DNA of 64,000 nt from 13-2-20CM-66-19 sp963760225 (GTDB lineage: Bacteria; Pseudomonadota; Gammaproteobacteria; Steroidobacterales; Steroidobacteraceae): NCBI GenBank assembly GCA_963760225.1, contig CAVXCD010000003.1, positions 1,240,001-1,304,000 of the forward strand, written 5' to 3'. The position numbers and the translations under genes are program-made. A model generated the notes under the pieces. The model saw only the letters and a program-made list of their open reading frames with translations. It ran no database searches and was not told the DNA's origin. Positions 58,763-64,000 of this stretch are shown here, piece after piece (position 1 is the first letter of the stretch; each line of letters begins with the position of its first letter).

Positions 58763-59728
58763 ATGGCCGTTTCGTTCCTCGACTTCGAGCAACCCATCGC
58801 CGAGCTGGAAGCCAAGATCGAAGAGCTGCGGCACGTCAGCTCCGATTCCGAAGTCAACATCCAGGACGAGATCGGCAAGCTGCAGGCCAAGAGCCGGCAG
58901 CTGACGATGAGTATCTTCGCCAGTCTCACGCCGTGGCAGATCACGCAGCTCGCCCGCCATCCGCATCGTCCCTACACCCTCGACTACGTGAACGCCATCT
59001 GCAGCGAGTTCCACGAGCTGCACGGCGATCGCATGTACGCCGATGACGGCGCCATCGTCGGCGGCCTGGCGCGCATCGACGAGCGTGCCGTCATGATCAT
59101 CGGCCACCAGAAGGGGCGCGATACCAAGGAGCGCGTGCGCCGCAACTACGGCATGCCAAAGCCGGAAGGCTACCGCAAGGCGCTGCGCCTCATGCGGCTC
59201 GCCGAGCGCTTCGCCATGCCGATGGTGACGCTCATCGACACGCAGGGCGCCTACCCCGGGGTGGGCGCGGAGGAGCGCGGTCAGAGCGAGGCGATCGCCC
59301 GCAATCTGTTCGAGATGTCGGTGCTGCGCATTCCCATCGTCAGCATCGTCACCGGCGAGGGTGGCTCGGGCGGGGCGCTCGGCATCGGCGTGTGCGACCG
59401 CCTGCTGATGCTCCAGTACAGCACCTACTCGGTGATCTCGCCCGAAGGGTGCGCCTCCATCCTGTGGAAGAGCCAGGACAAGAAAGAGGCCGCGGCCGAG
59501 GCGCTCAACCTCACCGCCGACCGCCTGCTGAAGCTCGGGCTGGTGGACGAGGTGATCGAGGAGCCGCTTGGCGGCGCGCACCGCGATGCGGCCGCCGTGG
59601 CCGCCAGTCTCAAGGCCGCTCTCATCCGCCAGCTCGATGAGCTGGAAGCGATTCCGCGCGACGAGTTGCGCGCCGCGCGCGCGGCGAAGATCGCCGGCTT
59701 CGGCGTGTATTCCGAAAACGCCGCCTGA
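58763..59728 (+). CDS. accA: Acetyl-CoA carboxylase carboxyltransferase subunit alpha
   Basis: 321 residues. Motifs LIDTQGAYPGVGAEERGQ, TGEGGSGGALGIGV and SPEGCASILWK are typical. Works with AccD to carboxylate acetyl-CoA for fatty-acid synthesis. Confidence 0.97.
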   Translation: MAVSFLDFEQPIAELEAKIEELRHVSSDSEVNIQDEIGKLQAKSRQLTMSIFASLTPWQITQLARHPHRPYTLDYVNAICSEFHELHGDRMYADDGAIVGGLARIDERAVMIIGHQKGRDTKERVRRNYGMPKPEGYRKALRLMRLAERFAMPMVTLIDTQGAYPGVGAEERGQSEAIARNLFEMSVLRIPIVSIVTGEGGSGGALGIGVCDRLLMLQYSTYSVISPEGCASILWKSQDKKEAAAEALNLTADRLLKLGLVDEVIEEPLGGAHRDAAAVAASLKAALIRQLDELEAIPRDELRAARAAKIAGFGVYSENAA

Positions 59729-59737
59729 AGCGCGCCG

Positions 59738-61120
59738 ATGGCACGCTCGCGCCGCGCACCTGCGAGCTTCGGTCCGCGCTGGCTGCAAGAGCGCCTCGCG
59801 CAGCTGCTGCCGCAGTTCCCGCACCTGTCGCTGTGCGTCGCCTTCAGCGGCGGGGTGGACTCGACCGCGCTGCTGGCCGCGCTCGCGCGCCTGCCACGGC
59901 GGCCGCGCCAGCTGCGCGCGCTGCACATCGACCACGGACTGCAACCGCGCTCGCGGCAGTGGAGCGCGCATTGCCGGCGTATCGCGCACGCGCTCGGCGT
60001 GCCGCTCGCGGTGCGGCGTGCGCGCGTGCCGCGCCGGCGCGGCGAGTCGCTCGAGGCTGCCGCGCGCGCGGTGCGCTACCGGCTGCTGGGCGAGGCGCTC
60101 GCGCCCGGGGAGGCACTGCTCACCGCACATCACCTGGACGATCAGCTCGAGACCGTGCTGCTGCAGCTGCTGCGCGGTGCCGGCATCGCCGGGCTCGCCG
60201 CCATGCCGGAGGTGGCGCCGCTGGCGCGCGGCCTGCTGGTGCGCCCGCTGCTGCCGCTGGCGCGCCGCGAGCTCGCCGCCTGGGTGCACGCCCGACACCT
60301 CGCGTTCGTCGAGGACGACAGCAATGCGCAGCTGCAACTCGACCGCAACTACCTGCGTCTTGAGGTGTTACCGCAGCTGCGCTCCCGCTGGCCGGCAGCG
60401 GCGGCCACCGTGGCGCGTACGGCGCGCCACGCCGCCGAGGCGCAGCGGCTGCTCGATGCGCTGGCCGCAGCGGACCTCGCGCGGGCCAGCTGGGGCGCCA
60501 TGCTCGCGGCGCGGGCGCTGCGCGCGCTGCCCCTCGAGCGGCGCCGCAACGTGCTGCGGTTCTGGATCGCGCAGCAGGGCCTGCAGGCGCCGCCCGCGAG
60601 CCTCCTGACCGAGATGGCCGGCCCGCTGCTCGCCGCGCGCGCCGATGCCCAGCCGTTCGTCGCCTGGGGCGACGCCCGGGTGCTGCGCCAGGGCGAGCTG
60701 CTCTATCTGCACTCGCAGCGCGAGGCGCAGGTGCCTGTGGCAGCTGTCGCCTGGCGCTGGGGCGGGCGGCGCAGCTGTCGCCTGGCGGGCAGCGGCACAC
60801 TGGCGCTGCAGCACGATGCGCGCGGACCCCTCGACCTCGACGCGCTGCCGCCACGGTTGCTGTTGCGGCCGCGCCGCGGCGGGGAGCGGCTGCGCCCGGT
60901 GCGCGGCGGCCCGCGCCGCGCGCTGAAGAGCCTGCTGCAGGAGGCCGGCGTGCCGCCGGCGCAGCGGCGCAGCCTGCCGCTGGTCTTTGCCGGCGAGCAA
61001 CTGCTCGCCGTGGCCGACCTGTGGCTCGATGAGTCGGTGCAGGCCGGACCTGCGAGCCGTCGCCGCGCGCGCCTGCGCTGGACGTCCGAACGGCCCACGC
61101 CGCGCCGCCAGATGTGCTAA
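59738..61120 (+). CDS. tilS: tRNA(Ile)-lysidine synthase
   Basis: 460 residues. PP-loop ATPase motif AFSGGVDSTALLAAL (about 32-46), then HHLDDQLETVLLQLLRG and the substrate-binding and C-terminal domains (RPRRGGERLRPVRGG). Adds lysine to C34 of tRNA-Ile2 to read AUA. Very Arg/Ala-rich. It starts 9 bases after accA. Confidence 0.94.
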   Translation: MARSRRAPASFGPRWLQERLAQLLPQFPHLSLCVAFSGGVDSTALLAALARLPRRPRQLRALHIDHGLQPRSRQWSAHCRRIAHALGVPLAVRRARVPRRRGESLEAAARAVRYRLLGEALAPGEALLTAHHLDDQLETVLLQLLRGAGIAGLAAMPEVAPLARGLLVRPLLPLARRELAAWVHARHLAFVEDDSNAQLQLDRNYLRLEVLPQLRSRWPAAAATVARTARHAAEAQRLLDALAAADLARASWGAMLAARALRALPLERRRNVLRFWIAQQGLQAPPASLLTEMAGPLLAARADAQPFVAWGDARVLRQGELLYLHSQREAQVPVAAVAWRWGGRRSCRLAGSGTLALQHDARGPLDLDALPPRLLLRPRRGGERLRPVRGGPRRALKSLLQEAGVPPAQRRSLPLVFAGEQLLAVADLWLDESVQAGPASRRRARLRWTSERPTPRRQMC

Positions 61121-61198
61121 CCTGCCGGCCCGTCGTCGCTGCCGGCATTTTCGCGGGCAGCGGCTGCAGGCGGCGGGAAAAACCCTCGATCTGAGCTT

Positions 61199-62845
61199 AT
61201 GACGCGTTTCGTATTCGTCACCGGCGGCGTCGTGTCCTCGTTGGGCAAGGGCATCGCAGCCGCCTCGCTCGGCGCGATCCTCGAGGCGCGCGGCCTCAAG
61301 GTCGCGATGGTCAAGCTCGACCCGTACATCAACGTCGATCCGGGCACGATGAGCCCGTTCCAGCACGGCGAGGTGTTCGTCACCCAGGACGGCACCGAGA
61401 CCGACCTCGACCTCGGGCACTACGAGCGCTTCGTGCGCACCACCACGGGGCACAACAGCAACTTCACCACCGGCCGCATCTACGAGCGGGTCATCGCCAA
61501 GGAGCGTCGCGGCGACTACCTCGGCGCCACCGTGCAGGTCATTCCGCACATCACCGACGAGATCAAGCGCAGCATCAAGCTCGGTGCGGAAGGCGCCGAC
61601 GTGTGCATGGTCGAGATCGGCGGTACCGTCGGCGACATCGAGTCGCTGCCGTTCCTCGAGGCCATTCGCCAGCTCGGCGTCGAGCTCGGCCGCAGCAACT
61701 GCGTGTACATGCACCTGACGCTGGTGCCGATCGTCGGCGGCTCGGGCGAGATCAAGACCAAGCCGACGCAGCACTCGGTGAAGGAGCTGCGTGGCATCGG
61801 CATCCAGCCCGACGTGCTGCTGTGCCGCTGCAAGCACCCGCTGCCCGAGGAGCAGCGCCGCAAGATCGCGCTGTTCACCAACGTCGAGGAGCGCGCGGTC
61901 ATCTCCGCGATCGACGCCGACGACATCTATAAGATCCCGATGCTGCTGCACGAGCAGGCGCTCGACGACATCATCGTCGACAAGCTGCGCCTCGAGGTGC
62001 CCGCCACCGACCTGGCCGAGTGGCGCCAGGTGGTGAGCGGCAGGGCCAACCCCGATGGCCAGGTCGATATCGCCATGGTCGGCAAGTACGTGCAGATCCG
62101 CGACTCCTACCTGTCGCTGCACGAGGCGCTGATGCACGGCGGACTGAAGAGCCGCACGCGCGTCAACATCCACTACATCGAGTCCACCGACATCGAGCAG
62201 CACGGCGTGCACGTGCTCAAGGACGTGGACGCGATCCTGGTACCGGGCGGCTTCGGCGAGCGCGGCATCGAGGGCAAGATCCAGGCGGTCCGTTTCGCTC
62301 GCGAGCACGCGGTGCCGTACCTCGGCATCTGCTTAGGCATGCAGGTGGCCATCGTCGAATACGGCCGCCACGTCCTGGGGCTCGCCGATGCCAACAGCAC
62401 CGAGTTCAACCGCGCCACCCCGCACCCGGTGATCGCGCTGATCTCCGAGTGGCAGGACCAGGTGCACGGGGCGCAGACCCGCGACGAGGCTTCCGGCAAG
62501 GGCGGCACCATGCGCCTCGGCGCCCAGGAAGTGCTGCTCGCGGCGGGTACCCGGGCACGCGAGTTCTACGGGCGCGACGTGATCCTCGAGCGCCACCGCC
62601 ATCGCTACGAGTTCAACAACCGCTACCTGGAGCGCTACCGGGCCGCCGGACTGCGTTTCTCGGGCTTCTCACCCGACGGCCTGGTGGAAGTGATCGAGCT
62701 GCCGCAACACCCGTGGTTCCTCGCCACGCAGTTTCACCCGGAGTTCACCTCCACGCCGCGCGACGGCCATGCGCTGTTCACCGGCTTCATCCGTGCGGCG
62801 CGCGCAGTGCGCGCCGCGCAGCTGCCGCGAGCCGCCGGCGCCTGA
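61199..62845 (+). CDS. pyrG: CTP synthase
   Basis: 548 residues from ATG 61199. Synthetase domain with FVTGGVVSSLGKGI and KLDPYINVDPGTMSP; glutaminase domain with nucleophile Cys in YLGICLGMQ and the HPEF motif. Makes CTP from UTP and glutamine. Confidence 0.97.
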   Translation: MTRFVFVTGGVVSSLGKGIAAASLGAILEARGLKVAMVKLDPYINVDPGTMSPFQHGEVFVTQDGTETDLDLGHYERFVRTTTGHNSNFTTGRIYERVIAKERRGDYLGATVQVIPHITDEIKRSIKLGAEGADVCMVEIGGTVGDIESLPFLEAIRQLGVELGRSNCVYMHLTLVPIVGGSGEIKTKPTQHSVKELRGIGIQPDVLLCRCKHPLPEEQRRKIALFTNVEERAVISAIDADDIYKIPMLLHEQALDDIIVDKLRLEVPATDLAEWRQVVSGRANPDGQVDIAMVGKYVQIRDSYLSLHEALMHGGLKSRTRVNIHYIESTDIEQHGVHVLKDVDAILVPGGFGERGIEGKIQAVRFAREHAVPYLGICLGMQVAIVEYGRHVLGLADANSTEFNRATPHPVIALISEWQDQVHGAQTRDEASGKGGTMRLGAQEVLLAAGTRAREFYGRDVILERHRHRYEFNNRYLERYRAAGLRFSGFSPDGLVEVIELPQHPWFLATQFHPEFTSTPRDGHALFTGFIRAARAVRAAQLPRAAGA

Positions 62846-62877
62846 GGGCGCACGGCACGCCACAAGGTTCGCGCCGC

Positions 62878-63711
62878 ATGCGCCTGACGGGCTACGAGGT
62901 CGGCGAGCGGCGGCCGTTCTTTCTGATCGCCGGCCCGTGTGTGATCGAGAGTCCGGCGCTCACCGAGGAGATCGCCGGGCGGCTGAAGGAGATCACCGCG
63001 CGGCTCGGCATTGCCTATATCTTCAAGGCCTCCTACGACAAGGCGAACCGCTCCGCGCGCGCCAGCTTTCGCGGCCTGGGGCTGGAGACCGGCCTCAAGG
63101 TGCTCGAGGACGTACGCCGCGCCGTCGGCGTGCCGGTGCTCACCGATGTGCACGAGGACACCCCGCTGGCGGAAGTCGCCGCGGTGGTCGACGTGCTGCA
63201 GACCCCGGCATTCCTGTGCCGCCAGACCAACTTCATCGTCAACACCGCCTCGCAGGGCAAGCCGGTCAACATCAAGAAGGGCCAGTTCCTCTCGCCCTGG
63301 GAGATGCAGAACGTCGTCGACAAGGCGCGCTCCACCGGCAACGAGCAGATCCTGGTGTGCGAGCGCGGCTTTTCCTTCGGTTACAACAACCTGGTCGCCG
63401 ACATGCGCTCGCTCGCGGTGCTGCGCGGCACCGGCTGCCCGGTGGTGTTCGACGCCACGCACTCGGTGCAGCTGCCCGGCGGGCAGGGATCCTCTTCCGG
63501 CGGGCAGCGCGAATTCATCCCGGTGCTGGCGCGTGCGGCGGTCGCCGCCGGCATCGCCGGGTTGTTCATGGAGACGCACCCGCGGCCCGAGGAGGCGCTG
63601 TCGGACGGCCCGAATGCCTGGCCGCTCGCGCGCATGGAGCCGCTGCTCACCACGCTGGTCGAGCTCGACCGGGCGGTGAAGCGCACGCCCTTCGAAGAGT
63701 CGCTGCTGTGA
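62878..63711 (+). CDS. kdsA: 3-Deoxy-8-phosphooctulonate synthase
   Basis: 277 residues from ATG 62878. Motifs LIAGPCVIES, FKASYDKANR and FDATHSVQLPGG. Makes KDO-8-phosphate for the LPS inner core. Its usual pyrG-kdsA-eno neighbours are present. Confidence 0.97.
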   Translation: MRLTGYEVGERRPFFLIAGPCVIESPALTEEIAGRLKEITARLGIAYIFKASYDKANRSARASFRGLGLETGLKVLEDVRRAVGVPVLTDVHEDTPLAEVAAVVDVLQTPAFLCRQTNFIVNTASQGKPVNIKKGQFLSPWEMQNVVDKARSTGNEQILVCERGFSFGYNNLVADMRSLAVLRGTGCPVVFDATHSVQLPGGQGSSSGGQREFIPVLARAAVAAGIAGLFMETHPRPEEALSDGPNAWPLARMEPLLTTLVELDRAVKRTPFEESLL

Positions 63712-63727
63712 GAGGCGGACTTAAGCC

Positions 63728-64000
63728 GTGAGCTACATACAGGACATTCGCGGTCGCGAGATCCTCGACTCGCGCGGCAACCCGACGGTCGAGGTGGACG
63801 TGCTGCTCGACTCGGGCGCCATGGGACGCGCGGCGGTCCCCTCGGGCGCCTCCACCGGCACGCGCGAAGCGGTCGAGCTGCGCGACGGCGATCAGGCTCG
63901 CTACGGCGGCAAGGGCGTGCTCAAAGCCGTCGAGCACGTCAACGGCGTGCTCAGGCTGGCGCTGCTCGGCGCCGACCCGCGCGAACAGGCGGCGATCGAC
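63728..64000 (+). CDS. eno: Enolase, N-terminal part
   Basis: GTG 63728 opens IQDIRGREILDSRGNPTVEVDV, the enolase N-terminus, with VPSGASTGTREAVELRDGD following. The window ends after 91 codons. Glycolytic conversion of 2-phosphoglycerate to PEP. Confidence 0.96.
   Translation, partial: MSYIQDIRGREILDSRGNPTVEVDVLLDSGAMGRAAVPSGASTGTREAVELRDGDQARYGGKGVLKAVEHVNGVLRLALLGADPREQAAID

Overview
The window reads as a high-GC gammaproteobacterial chromosome. The strongest evidence is the long syntenic run at 36-64 kb (dapD-glnD-map diverging from rpsB-tsf-pyrH-frr-uppS-cdsA-dxr-rseP-bamA-skp-lpxD-fabZ-lpxA-lpxB-rnhB-dnaE-accA-tilS-pyrG-kdsA-eno). That order is the classic gammaproteobacterial one. GTP-type PEP carboxykinase, frequent GTG starts and very high G+C suggest a Xanthomonadales/Nevskiales-like lineage, but this placement is an inference. 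No tRNA, rRNA or CRISPR array was seen.

Layout. (1) About 0.4-6.75 kb is a mobilizable integrative element lodged at the 5' end of dusA. It holds a tyrosine integrase, a PrtN-like small DNA-binding gene, a MobC-like accessory protein and a MobA/VirD2-type relaxase. Its lower-GC cargo is a two-gene ATPase (AAA/DUF3696) plus TOPRIM-like effector module that looks like an anti-phage system; the ATPase has a frameshift. The left attachment site was not found. (2) At 6.75-13.4 kb are dusA, a class III cyclase-FHA protein that probably has a leaderless mRNA, pckG, a YoaA-type helicase and tsaB. (3) At 13.4-25.6 kb is a phosphate-starvation island: phoB-phoR, a PlcP/LpxH-like metallophosphoesterase, phoU, then (after dsbB and dapE) pstS-pstC-pstA-pstB-pstB2 and a porin. 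Candidate PHO boxes with an 11-bp repeat period lie upstream of phoB, pstS and the porin. pstS is broken by three single-base indels, and the operon has two different pstB genes. (4) At 25.8-35.4 kb an OmpR-type two-component system is followed directly by an RND efflux system in the order pump, adaptor, outer-membrane channel. A second porin, paralogous to the first, follows on the opposite strand. (5) At 35.6-64 kb is the housekeeping superoperon for lysine biosynthesis and nitrogen signalling, translation factors, phospholipid, isoprenoid and lipid A synthesis, outer-membrane assembly, DNA replication, fatty-acid synthesis, tRNA modification, CTP, KDO and glycolysis.

The best leads are the ATPase/TOPRIM-like defence candidate on the dusA element, the PHO-box network with its PlcP-like lipid-remodelling candidate, the damaged pstS beside duplicated pstB, the roughly 100-residue charged tail on ribosomal protein S2, and the 14-residue Pro/Ala repeats inserted before the first POTRA domain of BamA.
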